64,000 nt of DNA from Mycoplasma bradburyae (GCF_024338845.1 NZ_CP101414.1:682001-746000); one strand, 5' to 3'; shown: positions 44,787-57,300, counted from the first letter of the stretch. Numbers and translations: made by a program. Notes: generated by a model from the sequence alone, not told the origin.

Positions 44787-46517
44787 CTAATCTTTCAATG
44801 TAAATTTGATATTTCCTAAATTAGGTGCATCTCTGTTTCTAGAATCACCTGAAACTATAATTTTATTTAATCCTTTGGTTAATTGCAAACTTGTCGACGT
44901 AGAACCATCACCATCGTTACTATCGAATGTTTTTAATTTATCTCAATTATTAAAAGAAGTTAAGTTGATAAACTTAGCATGATTTTGATTGTTTTCGAAT
45001 CTGTCTTTTCAAAAATAAATTCCTCTCCTATCTCCGGTATTAATAATTCCGCTTATATTATATCTACCTGTTTTAGGTATGTTTACATAAAAAGTATAAA
45101 ATTTAACATTGTTATTATCACCAGCTCCTGTCACATTTCCTAAATATCCAAGAACATATTGATCTGTTGAATCGCCCATATCATTAATTGGCGATGTACG
45201 TTTGGTAAAAAGTGTTTGATACATATTCACTTTTTTAGCAATACCATACCCTTTTACGAAATTAACAACAACCTCATTTTCATTTAAAGAATTTTTTTCT
45301 GTTCCAAATATTGCGTCATAAACTTTATTTCTATACTCTTCATCATTTGATAAAGTTATAAAGAAATTACCAATCATCGGGTTTTCTTTACTTTGAGGAA
45401 CGCTAAATGAGATTTTGTTATTACCAAAATTTAATCCTGTTAGGTTGATTTCAGCAACTTTAATTTCATTAATTGTTGCATTAGATATTAATGAAGATAT
45501 ATCAGTTATTTGATTATCATTTAATTTATATTGCAACCCTAAATTGTTTATATTTTGATTTGATGAATAAGTTTTATAAGGAAATCATAATGTTGCATTA
45601 CTACCACCATAATAATCAAAAATTAAATCATAAGAAGCATTACTAGAATTTTGAGCTCTTAAATCATAAATTCAGCTAACATCTGTGATTTTTGATAAAT
45701 CATTATTGTTAACATTTTGTATTTTTCTTTTAGCGTATTTTCAATTATTATTAGCAATACTAGTGATATATGTAACTATTTCTTCATTGTTTGTAGCATT
45801 TTTTATAAATGAACCTTTAAAATTTTGGTTTTGAATAACAAATTTTTTAAATTCAGAATATTCGTCAATATTAGTTTTTTTAGAGTCTAAGTCCGATGTA
45901 ATATTTGTTATTTTTAAATTAATATCATTAATTTTATCTTCGGTTAAATCATCTGCATCAACTGAATCATTTATAATTTTTTGAGCTTGTAAATAATATT
46001 TTTCCAGAACGTCTTTTATACCAAAATATTTATCTTCGTTTAATGAAGATAAAATTCTAATTCTATTACTTAGGTTATCCTTAAGATTTTTATAAACAAA
46101 AACTAAGTTTTGGTGTTGTTTGTCAAAATTATCTTTATCTTGTTCAGCTTTAGTTAATGCAAATTCTAAAATTTTTCTAGCATCATCTAATTCCTTAACT
46201 GATACGTTATTAGAGCTACTAGCTACTTCGGCTGCAGTATATGCTTTTTCTAATTCTGATCGAATTTTAGAATAATCAGCATAAGAATCAAGTATAGCTC
46301 GCTTATTGTTTAATACTAAGTCTAATTCTTTTTTAATTCCAATAATCAACGGATTGTTAGATTCATTAAAATCCATTTTAGAAGGGTTATATGATCCGTT
46401 TGAAGAATCTAAATACTCAATTCTTTTTACACTTCTACAGCTAACAGCAATTAATCCCAAGAAAGAATAAACAGTTAATAAACCGAATATTTTTAATAGA
46501 TATTTAGTTTTTATCAT
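44787..46517 (-). CDS. VlhA-type haemagglutinin-family lipoprotein
   Basis: A 576-residue lipoprotein (lipobox LIAVSC, Cys27). The C-terminal half (about 285-576) follows the VlhA (mycoplasma haemagglutinin) pattern: YYGGSNATLWFPYK, LGLQYKLNDNQI, LTGLNFGNNKISFSVP, MIGNFFITLS, VVNFVKGYGIA, FYTFYVNIPKTGRYNISGI and LTKGLNKIIVSGD. The N-terminal half is different: instead of the Pro-rich region of phase-variable VlhA proteins it is a 200-residue helical segment with KAYTAAEVASSSNN and Asp/Lys/Glu repeats resembling FIVAR-type surface domains. Upstream I find no GAA-repeat tract, the usual switch of vlhA genes, so this copy is probably not switched that way. The family binds sialylated host cells. 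Confidence 0.75.
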
Positions 46518-46709
46518 TGTTTAAATAAACATAGTTTTTATGACAAAAAACATTAGAATTAGATCCTAATAAAGATTATCAATAAACTTATATATCAAAT
46601 AAATTCATATTAACTTGTTATATCTTAATAATAATTAAATAGAAAAAACAATAACATTATCTTAATGTTTTAATTTCTTAATTTAATTGTTATTTAGTTT
46701 TGCAAACCT

Positions 46710-48455
46710 TTAAATAAAGTTATTTTCACCAACTTCCATTAACGCTTCTTTTAATTCGTCATTTAATTTAATGATTTTTGAAGTTTCAATATAATCTAAT
46801 AATTCTTCTTTAAAAGTGGTATTTTTAACTTTAGCTTTTATTCTTAGTTTTGCAATCTCACCTTTTTGAATTGAACCGTATTTTTTAATTAGTTTTCGAT
46901 CTTCAATAATAACTGGAATAAACATAATTGCTAAATAAATAAATAGCACAACTACAGTCATTATTCTTGATATATATACTGATTTATATTCATCAGTTAA
47001 TGGAATGTTATATAGTAAGAATAAATCAGCAAAAGGTTGGAAGAATGTTAATCCTACAGTTACTAACATCGTAACAATAGCACAGATTGAAGAAGGAATA
47101 AATAATTTAGATTTAATAACTTTTACCCTATTAGTTTTGCGATTAGATAAACCGCCAAACAATGTAATAACGATATACCCAAAAGCTATTACTGATGTTC
47201 AATTCCCCATTAAATCAGCAAAGCTATAAATTTTTCCAACTCCTGTTCCATAATCAGAATCAGAATAACCGCTATCAATATAACCTAATCCTCCAATCAA
47301 ACTAGCGATAATAATAACCGGAACTGCTATAACTAAATTATATTTTAGTCCTACTAATGCGTTTTTAGATGAAATTTTGTTAATTAATTTCATACTAAAC
47401 GGTAATTCGCCTTGTTTAATTAAATCTTCTATAAAACGATTAGCTCATAAACTCAATCCGTTGATAATCCCTAAAATACCAACTCCAATAGTTACTTGAA
47501 ACGCAACATATAATGGAACTAAATTATTCTTTTTAAAGAATGATTCAAATCCAAATGGTGAACCATCTTCTGAACCTAATGACATAGCAACAGCCATTAA
47601 TAAATAAACTAAAGTAACAAAAGCTAATCCTATTAATAATGCTAATGGTGTTTTTTCTGGTTTTTTCATTTCAGATTGAATACCAGCAGCATAATAAAAA
47701 CCATCATACGCAAAATAAATACCACCTACAGCAATAAACATTCCAAACCCAGGAGATAAATTGTTAAAACTATATTTAGCAGCTAAATCAGTTGTGTCGT
47801 TTTTTTGAAAACCTGCTGAAATTTTATCGTTTATAGGTAGATAGTTATTTTTAGTAAAAATTACAAAACCAAGAATAATTGCAAAAGCTAGAGGTAAGAA
47901 TTTAACCAATGAAATAATAATGTTTTGAACATTGCCAGCTCTTGAGCTAAGCCCAGTAACAATAATGAAATAACTAGATACACCAAGAGATGCTAACATC
48001 ATAATAGCTCAGTCATTTTGAGTTCCTAGTCCATTATAACTATCATTAAGAGCTTTAATTCCATCTTGAATAGATGAAATAAAATAAAGTGGCATAAAAA
48101 AATATGTTAAAGGTACATAAATATACACCATAAAGTTTTTACAACTTTTATAAACATATCGATTGGTAAATGTTTGACATCATCCAATGATTGATAAATT
48201 ATCATTTCTACCACTTGAAATTTCGATTAACGCTAATGCCATCGAAATCACAGAAAAAGCAGCAAATAGCCAACAAAATATTGCAAACACTAAAGAAAAT
48301 TGTGAATTTTGCAAAACTGCTTGAGCTTTAAAAAAGATACCTGCACCAATTGATGATCCAATCGCAATCCCAATTCCTGAAAAAAATCCGATTTTTTTTG
48401 ATTGCGGAGCATTTTTTAATCCATTATTTTGTTCGTTTGTATTTAAATTATTCAT
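46710..48455 (-). CDS. APC-family amino acid permease
   Basis: A 581-residue transporter with about 12 membrane spans. The first span carries the family motif GIGIAIGSSIGAGIFFKAQ. Another conserved region, FAYDGFYYAAGIQSEMKKPEK, is the classic inter-helix loop with a charged E...P of the APC superfamily. These proteins import amino acids by proton or ion coupling, or exchange. The C-terminal 65 residues are a charged cytosolic tail (KLRIKAKVKN...). Many Trp are TGA. The gene is free-standing, 254 bases from the VlhA-like gene. Substrate specificity is not predictable. Confidence 0.9.
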
Positions 48456-48483
48456 TGTCTGTTTTTAAATTTAATTGTTTTTG

Positions 48484-48516
48484 TAAAAAATGGCTTAATT
48501 ATTTTAAATTAAGCCA
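48484..48516 (-). terminator. Terminator of the spx-nadK-EIIB unit
   Basis: TGGCTTAATT and AATTAAGCCA form a 10-bp stem with a 6-nt loop, followed by six T on the minus strand, 55 bases after the EIIB-like stop. Confidence 0.8.
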
Positions 48517-48570
48517 GGTATATTTTTATATAAGAATCTTTTATTCTTATTTAAGGATTAGTTAAGAACT

Positions 48571-48939
48571 TTAATTCAACTTTATCTTAGCATTAATTTG
48601 CTCAGATAAACTGCTAGCATAATCACCACATACTAATGACAGATTAGTGTTAGCTCACATAATTCCTTTGAACTTTAACTTGTTCTTTAACTTATCCTGA
48701 TCAACCTTGCTTTTATCTTCTACATTAATCTTTATCATATTTAATGTAGATTCTGAACTCTTGATGTTTTCAATCTTTCCTAGAATTTCAATAAAGTCAT
48801 TTAAACTAAAAGGTAACTTGTCTGACTTTATTAACTCATGATTAACCTTACTTGAAATCTTCTTAGCCCTCTTAGTAGCTACAAGCTTTAAAATTCCTAA
48901 TGTAATAATGTTTAAAAAAATTCAAGTATGTCTGTTCAT
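48571..48939 (-). CDS. PTS EIIB-like small protein (MG129-type)
   Basis: A 122-residue protein with an N-terminal hydrophobic stretch (residues 5-20) and a domain with the fold signs of the glucose EIIB domain: LPFSLNDFIEILGKIENI, LKFKGIMWANTNLSLVCG. M. genitalium MG129, in the same position after nadK, is annotated as a PTS EIIB-like protein. In true EIIB the active-site Cys lies in an early NCxTRL motif; here no such Cys is at that place, so it may not accept phosphate. Two TGA Trp codons hide it from standard-code gene finding. It is 109 bases downstream of nadK on the same strand. Confidence 0.7.
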
Positions 48940-49048
48940 TATTTTTTTTAATATAAGCAATTAGTAATTAATTAAACAATTAATTAATCTTTTAATCGTT
49001 TTGTGATTATAAAATTTTTAATTAGGTTTTTAAAAAAATTGTTATTTG

Positions 49049-49837
49049 CTAGCTTATAAATGTTTTTTGTAATCTTTGAATAAAACTCTTGAGATCATTA
49101 GCAAAAATAAATTCAGCTTTAGATTTGATAACATCAAACTCTATTAATGTAGAGCTTAAACCTTTTTTAATCACTGTACCATCAGCAATAATCCTTGGGC
49201 AAGCATCACCATCACAGTAGTTTTCTTTAATTTCAATTCTTATCTTGACATTAATTGGCAAAATAATAGGTGATTGAATTGTCATAAAGCTAGAATGTAG
49301 TAACGGATTCATTTCTACGATTTGTAGTGCATTAATACCAGGAAATAAGATGGCACCATTAGCAGACTTATTAATTCCAGTAGAACCAGTTCTTGTCGAA
49401 ATTAGTAATCCTGTCCCTCTGAATTTCTGATAGAATTCATTGTTTATGTAAATATCATAACCATAAGCAGTGGTTGAATTGATATTAAACTCATTTAAGG
49501 CATTATAGTATTCATTATCAATCCTTAACCTAATAAAATCTAGATTGGTGTATTCTAAATCATCAATACAATCAATAATGCTTTCAAAATTATTTTCATT
49601 AAAAGTTGTATAAAATCCTAAAGTCCCACCATTGATTCCGATGATCTTTAATCCTTGCCTATCGTGTTTTATGGCATGTTTTATAAAAGTACCATCACCA
49701 CCATTAATAAATAAGTAATCTGCTTGTTCAGGATCTTTTGTTTCTATTAATTTCTTATCTAATACTTTTTTAATTAAAGGTTCTAGACTTGTTGCTTTAT
49801 CAGCTAACGAAGAAATTAGGCAATATTTTTTATTCAT
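49049..49837 (-). CDS. nadK: NAD kinase
   Basis: A 262-residue cytosolic enzyme that phosphorylates NAD to NADP, supplying cofactor for reductive reactions. Family motifs are FINGGDGTFIKH (about residues 48-58, with the catalytic Asp of GGDGT) and STRTGSTGINKSANGA near residue 150, together with the LGFY and IRIDNEYYNALNE stretches. The ATG overlaps the spx stop by eight bases, so translation is coupled. Confidence 0.95.
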   Translation of the reverse strand: MNKKYCLISSLADKATSLEPLIKKVLDKKLIETKDPEQADYLFINGGDGTFIKHAIKHDRQGLKIIGINGGTLGFYTTFNENNFESIIDCIDDLEYTNLDFIRLRIDNEYYNALNEFNINSTTAYGYDIYINNEFYQKFRGTGLLISTRTGSTGINKSANGAILFPGINALQIVEMNPLLHSSFMTIQSPIILPINVKIRIEIKENYCDGDACPRIIADGTVIKKGLSSTLIEFDVIKSKAEFIFANDLKSFIQRLQKTFIS

Positions 49838-50309
49838 CTTCTTTTTTTGTATTTAATGAACTTTGTTCATCAAATCAGTATTCATCTAAATAATAAGCCT
49901 TAACATCAGCAACATCTCTTAAGAATACCTTGATATCGGTTGAGTTATACCCAATCATTAATCGCTTAGGAATACCTGACTTGTCATATTGAAGTATTAT
50001 CGGACGCTTAAGAATAGATGGATGTTCATGAACTAAATCAATAAGTTGACTTATTGTTAATTCATCAATATTCACCTTATTGTTTTGTAAGTATTTAGAT
50101 CGTGTCGAAATAATATCAAACACACCTTTTTCAGTTAATGATAAGATGTCTTTAAAATACTTTTCATCAATCGGATTCTTATAAAAATTTATTTCCTTAT
50201 GGTTAATATTGTTTTCTTTAAAGAATCTTCTGACTCTAGTGCAGCCAATACATGAAGCTGTAATAAATAACACTATATTATCTTGTTGGTTGTTTGTAAT
50301 ATCTGACAT
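49830..50309 (-). CDS. spxA: Spx/ArsC-family thiol-stress regulator
   Basis: A 159-residue thioredoxin-like protein of the Spx group. The redox CxxC is visible at residues 20-23 ([14 protein letters not shown]), followed by [18 protein letters not shown] and [24 protein letters not shown], typical of Spx. In Firmicutes Spx binds RNA polymerase alpha under disulfide stress. It is somewhat longer than B. subtilis Spx (131). The last 15 residues follow a TGA Trp. In M. genitalium the equivalent gene (MG127) sits between trpS and nadK, as here. Confidence 0.88.
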
Positions 50310-50362
50310 AGTATAAAGAATTATCTTACTCGATCTTTTAATATATTTATATATTATATTTT

Positions 50363-50368
50363 TATAAT
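50363..50368 (+). promoter_or_regulatory. trpS: trpS -10 element
   Basis: TATAAT on the plus strand 25 bases ahead of the trpS ATG, in the 84-base divergent gap with spx, giving a leader of about 19 bases. Confidence 0.5.
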
Positions 50369-50393
50369 ATATCTTAATATTATAGTCACAATA

Positions 50394-51440
50394 ATGAATA
50401 AGATAATCTCAGGAATTCAATCAACAGGTTCATTACATTTAGGAAACTACTTGGGTTCAATTTCGAAAAATCTAAGTTTACAAAATCAATACCAATTAAA
50501 TTTGTTTGTTGCAAATTTGCACACAATTACCGTTGATTTTGATCGTTTTCAAGGAAGACAAAACATAATTGATCTAGTAAAAATATATTTAGCTAGCGGT
50601 CTTGATGTAAGTAAAAATAATATATTTTTACAATCAGATATTAACGAACATCCAGCACTAGGCCATGTTTTGTTGTGTCACACCACAATGGGTGAATTAG
50701 AAAGAATGACCCAATATAAAGATAAAAAACAAAAATTTGTTCAAAATAATCAAACAATTAAGATTCCCACAGGGTTATTAACTTATCCAACTTTAATGGC
50801 GGCCGATATTTTGTTATACAACGCAGATTATGTTTGTGTTGGTGATGATCAAAAGCAACATATCGAGCTTACTAGAAATATAGCGATAAGAATGAATAAT
50901 AAGTATGGTGAATTGTTTAAGGTACCAGAACCAATTATCGCTAAAGTAGGAGCTAGAATTATGGATCTAGCTAATCCTAGCAAAAAAATGTCTAAATCAG
51001 CTTTATCTAAAAAAGGGATTATTAATTTAGATGATTCTAAAGAAGATGTTTTTAATAAAATCAAATCAGCTAAAACCGATAATTTAAATACTGTTGGTTT
51101 TGATTATAAAACTCAACCAGAGATCTCAAACTTAGTTGGTATCTATTATGCATCAATTAATGATCATTTAAATAATGAATTGCGCACTAAGTTATTTAAC
51201 AAATCAAGCGAAGTGTTAGTAGAGGATGTCATAAATCGCTACCACAATAAATCATATAAGGATTTTAAAGAAGAATTATTTGAAATCATCTGAAACATAT
51301 TAGGAACTATTCAAACTAATATTAAAAATATTTCGGATGAAGATGTAAAAAAAGTATTAATGAAAGGTAAGGAAAATTTATTGCCAATCGCCCAAGCAAC
51401 TTTATTAAATGTTTATAAAAAACTAGGAATGGTGGTGTAA
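50394..51440 (+). CDS. trpS: Tryptophanyl-tRNA synthetase
   Basis: A 348-residue class I synthetase that charges tRNA-Trp, which here must include one reading UGA. It has the HIGH-type motif HLGN (residues 15-18), the KMSKS motif (KKMSKS, about residues 190-195), and [12 protein letters not shown], a TrpRS-specific segment. [20 protein letters not shown] is the conserved tryptophan/ATP pocket region. Length is normal (about 340). Its own conserved Trp is encoded by TGA near the C-terminus. It overlaps the next gene by one base (TAATG). Confidence 0.97.
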
Positions 51441-52294
51441 TGATTAATAATAAGAAATTTTTAGTTATATCAGATTTAGATGGAACTCTTTTAAATAGTC
51501 AGGGGAAGTTGTCAAGAGAAACAATTATAGCAGTTAAAACTTTAAAAAAGCTTGGTCATTATTTCTGTGTTGCTACAGGGAGACCATCAAGAGCGTCAAT
51601 CGATATTTACAATGAATTAGGTTTGAATACGGTTATGGCTAATCTTAATGGTTCGTATATTTGACATCCAAATGATCGTTATTTTAAGGAAATTAATTTA
51701 AGTTTTTCTAAATCTTTAGTAACCAACTTATTAAATAAAACCTCGATTGTTAAATTAGTTGATAACATTATCGTGGAAAATAATGAAGGGACTTATATTA
51801 TGAATAAACCTAATAGTCCTAAAGAATATGAAGAATTCTTGAAATGTTTCCATATTGATGGTATGGATAGTTGTTCTTTTGGTAAGGATAAGTTAGCTAA
51901 CTTAAGACAAGATCCAAATACTATTTTGTTACAAATTAAAAACCCTAATAACATTGATGAAGTTATATTCCAATTAAAGGAATGTTTTAGCACTTTCGTT
52001 GTTAGAAGATGATCTTTACCAATTTCTGGTGATATTATAGAAGTTAATACTGTTTATGCTAACAAAGGTAATGCTTTAGATTATCTTAGTAGTTATTACG
52101 GGATTCCTAAAGAATTCATTTTCACTTTTGGTGATGGTGAGAATGATATTGAAATGTTGCAAAAAGCTAGATTTGGTTATGCAATGAAGAACGGGATTTC
52201 AAGTGCTAAATTATTAGCTAGATACATTACGAAATTTAATAATGATAACAACGGTGTAGCTTATGAACTATATCACAAAATCATTAAACGATAA
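51440..52294 (+). CDS. Cof-type HAD phosphatase (MG125-type)
   Basis: A 284-residue haloacid-dehalogenase-superfamily phosphatase. Motif I is VISDLDGTLL with the nucleophile Asp, motif II is the ATGRP segment, motif III is a Lys in the AN-K-GNAL region (ANKGNALDY), and motif IV is FGDGENDIEML. The cap is of the Cof (class IIB) type. Such enzymes dephosphorylate sugar phosphates, phosphonucleotides or flavin nucleotides; the substrate cannot be told. The ATG overlaps the trpS stop by one base. The same trpS-Cof pairing occurs in M. genitalium (MG126-MG125). Confidence 0.92.
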
Positions 52295-52320
52295 TTTAAT
52301 CAAAAGTTAAAATTAATCAA

Positions 52321-52360
52321 AATAAAATCACGCTGAATTAATTCGCGTGATTTTATTTTT
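52321..52360. terminator. Shared terminator of two convergent HAD genes
   Basis: AAAATCACGC and its complement form a 10-bp stem with an 11-nt loop and T-runs on both strands. The stop codon of the minus-strand gene (52353-52355) falls just beyond the right arm. Confidence 0.85.
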
Positions 52361-53219
52361 TCTTTTCATCAACAATAGCAATTGTTTTTTCAATGATTTC
52401 ATTAAATTGATTATTACGCCTTGAACTTGCTATATATGTAGAAATTTGTTTTAGTTTTTTATTCGCTCTTTTCATTGCGAATTTATAGCTAGCTATCTTA
52501 AACATCGAATAATCGTTTAATGAATCACCGATAACCGCTGTTTGGTTTAAATCGATATTTTCTAACTTACATAAGCTTTTTAACGCATATGCTTTATTGA
52601 TATTTTTAGCTGTTATTTCAATAAATGTTGAATATATGTTAGCAATCTCTAAATCTTCTGGATAATTTTCAGCAATGTGTTCGTTAAATCTTTTTAGTTT
52701 TCTTTTAGAAAAACTTATTAAATTAATCTTATGATATTCAGATTCAACAAAATCATTTGATACAAAGCTGTGTTTTTTATTAAGTAGTGAAAATGATCTA
52801 CCAAAAAAAGTGTTTGACACTACAACATTTTTATCATTTTTACTATTAGCTAAATAACCTTGAAATAAAATTTTATTCTTTAAACAGTAATCAAAAATAA
52901 TCTTAGCTTTAATCGGATCAATATTGTTCTCATCAAGTTTCTGATATTGGTTATTAGCATTTATTTTATAAAGCATTGAACCATTAGAAGAACAAAGATA
53001 ATCAATTTTTACACCAGCATCTTCTAATTCTTTAACAACTCTTTTAGCACTTAGCGAAGAACGACCAGTAATTATAGCTATAACAATATCAGGAATTTTT
53101 TCTCTTAATTTAAGTAAAGCATTAATTACTTTTTTGGTAACCTTCTTTTTTACAGATAATAAAGTACCATCAAGATCAATTCCAATTAATTTAAGTTGAT
53201 TATTTTCTAAATAAGACAT
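52353..53219 (-). CDS. Cof-type HAD phosphatase, second copy
   Basis: A 288-residue member of the same family as the gene ending at 52294, and convergent with it. Motif I is LIGIDLDGTLLSV, motif II is IITGRSSLSA, motif III is NKAYALKSL (KxxAL, catalytic Lys) and motif IV is VIGDSLNDYSMF. The two copies are clearly diverged, so this is not a recent duplication. Substrate unknown. It follows the 332-residue membrane protein by 55 bases on the same strand and so may belong to the cytadherence-protein transcript. Confidence 0.93.
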   Translation of the reverse strand: MSYLENNQLKLIGIDLDGTLLSVKKKVTKKVINALLKLREKIPDIVIAIITGRSSLSAKRVVKELEDAGVKIDYLCSSNGSMLYKINANNQYQKLDENNIDPIKAKIIFDYCLKNKILFQGYLANSKNDKNVVVSNTFFGRSFSLLNKKHSFVSNDFVESEYHKINLISFSKRKLKRFNEHIAENYPEDLEIANIYSTFIEITAKNINKAYALKSLCKLENIDLNQTAVIGDSLNDYSMFKIASYKFAMKRANKKLKQISTYIASSRRNNQFNEIIEKTIAIVDEKKK

Positions 53220-53274
53220 TATATATTCGTTTTGATTGTTTATTTAGTTAATCTAAATATTTAGATAACAAAAT

Positions 53275-54273
53275 TTATCCAATTGAGACAACTTTCTTTT
53301 TATTTAAAATACCCAATGAACCTGAAATAATTTTTTTTGCTAAAAGCATTATTAAACCTAATACTATTAGATATACCAAAAATATTTTAAAATTACGTTT
53401 ATTAGCAGATTCAATCGCTTTTTGAATATCTTGTTCTTCGATTGGCATTTTGCCATAATAATTTTCAATCGATCTAGCTCTAACTGAACTATTAATTATT
53501 AAGTAAATTTGTAACACTAAAGTAGTAATACCAATTGAACCATTAACAATAATTGAATAAAGTGGTCAACTATCCAAGTTAGCTTGAGGTTTTAAAACAT
53601 ATAAATAACCAAACGCTTTAGCCTCTTTTATCTGTTCTTGAGTAAAACTATCTGTATTGTTAGCGATCGTAATTAAATTAACAGCAAAAGCAGTTACTAA
53701 AGTGACTACAATAGCTATTATCACAGTTATATAAATACCAGCTGACAATCAATTAACATTAATCGGCAAGATTCTTAAGCTTTTATAAGCTCTTTTAATA
53801 TTAACAGCAATTTGGTTTTTATTAAAAATATGTTCGTGTTTTAATCCGGATTTAATATTAGCATAATTACTTATTGTTCGATAACCAATAAATATCGCAA
53901 GAATTGCAAACGGAATAAGCGACCACAAGATATGTCAAGATTTACTATTAAAGTAAATGTATAAACACAATAGCGTTAGCCCTGATCCAAAAAACAGTAA
54001 TACCAAAATCCCGAAGATTAATTCAATTGAATTGAAAAATATTTCTTTTTTATAAAACTTTGGTATTTTTCTATCTTGTGGTCTTTCTAAAGATAATTCT
54101 GCTTGATCTTGATAATTAGATAATTCTAGTGAAGCTGAATTGTAATGATTATTATAAAAATTATTAGCCTGTCGATCTAATTGAATTGCTTGAGGTACAG
54201 CTAAACCATCACCATATTTATTATGGTTTGAAGGAACACCTAAATCCAGTGTTTTTGTTTCATTATTGTCCAT
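53275..54273 (-). CDS. Membrane protein downstream of the EAGR protein, unknown
   Basis: A 332-residue protein with five probable membrane spans after a soluble N-terminal region of about 75 residues (MDNNETKTLDLGVPSNHNKY). Two Trp are TGA codons, so in the standard code it appears as three pieces. The last cytosolic or extracellular loop carries RSIENYYGKMPIEEQD. I do not recognise a family. It starts 31 bases after the giant EAGR gene, so the two are most likely co-transcribed and could work together, for example in placing the attachment organelle; this is inference. Confidence 0.75.
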
Positions 54274-54304
54274 TTAGTTACCTCATTACCTAACTATTAT
54301 TTTA

Positions 54305-57300
54305 TTAATAATCAGTATCAAAATCAATATCAAACATATTAGTAAAGTCTAGATCATTCATAGAATTACCACTTTCAAGAGCAGGTAATCTTAATCTATC
54401 CATACCATAGATAGCATCGATATCATCGAATCCGCTTGTTATTTCAAAATCATTAATTTTGAAATTCTCATCTAAATATGTATTGCGGTTTGAATAAATT
54501 AAATCGTTAGAACTGAAGATATCATTATCAATACTTTCTAAATCATTAAAGAATTCTCTTGGTTGGTGATCGATGAAGTATTCATAATTATTATTATCAA
54601 TTAATGAATCAAAGCGTTTGAAACTACCGTAGTTATTTCCATAACTGAATGGATTTTGTTGTAATTGAGTTTTGTACAACTGTTCATAGTTTCGTTTGAC
54701 ATCTTGTCTAGGAGCAAATCTAGAATTATCAAAAGCCATTCTTGGTTGAGGTTGTGGTTGAATAAACGGTTTTCTTTCTTGTTTATTGTTAATTAAATCG
54801 TTAATTCTCTTGTAATCAGATTTAATTTTTCTGATTTGTTGAGCATAAATTGACTTAAGATCGCTAATCTTCTTATTGTAGAAGCTGATAGCTCTAGATT
54901 TGTTAGCGTGTTCTGTTCGTAATTGTTGGATTTGTTCTTGAGCAAAACGATAATCATTTTTATTAACAGCGCCAGATCTTAAATCATTTTGAATCTTATT
55001 AATTTGAGCAATGATTAATGGTAGATCTTTTTGCAATAAACTGATTTCATTTTTCAGTGTAGATAAGATATAGTTGTAATTCTTAGTCGCTTCTCTTTCA
55101 GAGTTTTTAAGAATCATCTTAACTTCATTAACACTTTGTTTAATCTTAGCTTGGTATTCCTCTGATTTGAATACATTGCTAGTTGTTAATTGAACGTCTT
55201 CGTAATTAATGATTCGATCTAGTAATTCGTATAGATCATAGTTGTTTTCATTAATTAATGATAACGAATTATCAAATTCAAATTCGTTTGTTTGATTAAT
55301 GAAATCAGATGCAAGTTGTTGTTTTCTTGTAATTTTAGGAGCTGAAGGATAAATTTCTTCACTAATTTCAGAAGTTACAGCTAATTGGTTAGCTTTAACT
55401 TCGTCACGAATTTCGTCCATTTCAGAACGTAATTCATCTTTAATATTGTTAAACGATTCAATTTGACGTTTTGATAATTCTTCAAATTTAGCAAAGTATT
55501 GTTTGAATAACTCTTCAGAACGTTTTTCTAAGAATTGTTTCAATTCTGCAATATCCTTCTTATATTCTTCGTTAGGTACAGCGATTTGATTAGTTATATT
55601 TTCTTGTTGTTGAGTTTGTTGGCTGTCACTCACAACAATTGGTTGAGATTCTTCTTCTAATTCAACAACGACATTTGTAAATGAATCATCTGCATGATTA
55701 ATTAATTGATCAAGCTCATCTTGTTCATCTAATTGAATGTAGTTATCATTATCTTCTGTTTTAATAATGATATCTTCAACTTTTTTGTTATCAGAAGAAC
55801 TGAATGAGTGAATCTTAGTAATTGGTTGATCGTCTTCTTCAGCTAAAGCACTAACTTCATCTAAGATAACATCAATTGGATCTATATTTGGTTGTAATTG
55901 AACTTTAAGTTCTTCTCTAGTTGATATATTAATATCATCTTGTTCAATTGGATCTAAAGCAGTTACTAAATCATCATTAAGTGCTAATTCTTCAACTTTT
56001 TGTTCAGATTGAACATTACTAAAGTCTTGTTTAGCAAAATTAAATCCGTAATTATCAAGCGCTTTTTCAGAATCAAAGCTTGGTTTGTAATTATTCAATA
56101 ATGATCTTTCGGTTTCTTGAACTTTTTCGATTTGATCATCTTCAATCGGAGCAATTACATCGATTGAATCAACTTCTTCGAATTCTTCATAGTTATTTTG
56201 CTCTTGAACTTGAGCAACTTCTTTAACCACAGGAAGTTCAAAACCAACACTTTCAAATGATTTAGAGTCTTCAAATGTAGGTTTGTAACTATCTAAAGCA
56301 GAACGTTTTTCAGATGATAATTCATCTTGTTCAATAGGAGTAATTACATCGATCAGTTCAACTTCTTGAACTTCATTTTCTTCAGGTTGTTTAGATGCAG
56401 GTAATGCAAAACCAACACTTTCAAATGATTTTTGATCATCAAATTTAGGTACATAAGATTCTAGAGATGAACGTTCGTGTTGTTCTTGTACCTGTTCAAT
56501 AGGCTGAAGTGCGTTAACTTGTTCAATAACTTCAACTTCTTTTTCGATAGATTCTACTTGAACTTCAGTTATAAGTTTAATTTCATCTTTAGCTGGAATG
56601 ATCGCTAAACTTGTATTTAGATTAACTGGTTTAGCTTCGTGAGCTTCTAGAAGTAAAACTTGTGGATCTTGTTTTAAGAATTCACTCAAATTACTTACTC
56701 TAGTTTCTTCTAACAATGGAACAACTTCATTTATTTTTAATTCTTCTAAATAACTTAAGTTCTTCTTATCAAATTGTTCTTCTTTTTTCTCGAATCCAGA
56801 GAATACATAAACATTACTCTTCTTAGAAGTTGAAGCTTTATCTAAATTAATTACATCTAAATCATTGATGTAGCTAAAGTTATCAAATTCTTCTTTTTCT
56901 TCTCTAGCTTTGATCTTATTAAATTCTTCACGAAGACTATTGATATCAATTTTTTCAGTTTGATAAACAGTTAATAGATTTTCAGCTTCTTTAGCAGGGT
57001 TTAATAGTTGAATTGGTTCTTGAATAAAGTTTTCAATAACAAAAGTTTCTTTTGCTTTAACTTCTTCAGATTCTTCTTTTTGATCGTTAGATTCAATTAA
57101 TTTTAATTCAGTTTTAGCTTCTTTTTCAGCTTGAGCTTTTTCAAGTTCAGCTTGTTGATTCATTTCTTCGATTAATTCATCAACTTTCGAAATCTTGTCT
57201 TGTTTATCAGATACGAAGTTGCCTTCGTCATCGAAATAGCCATTTCAAATTCATACACCTTTGTCAGTGTAGTATCCGTAATTTTCATCACCGATGAATT

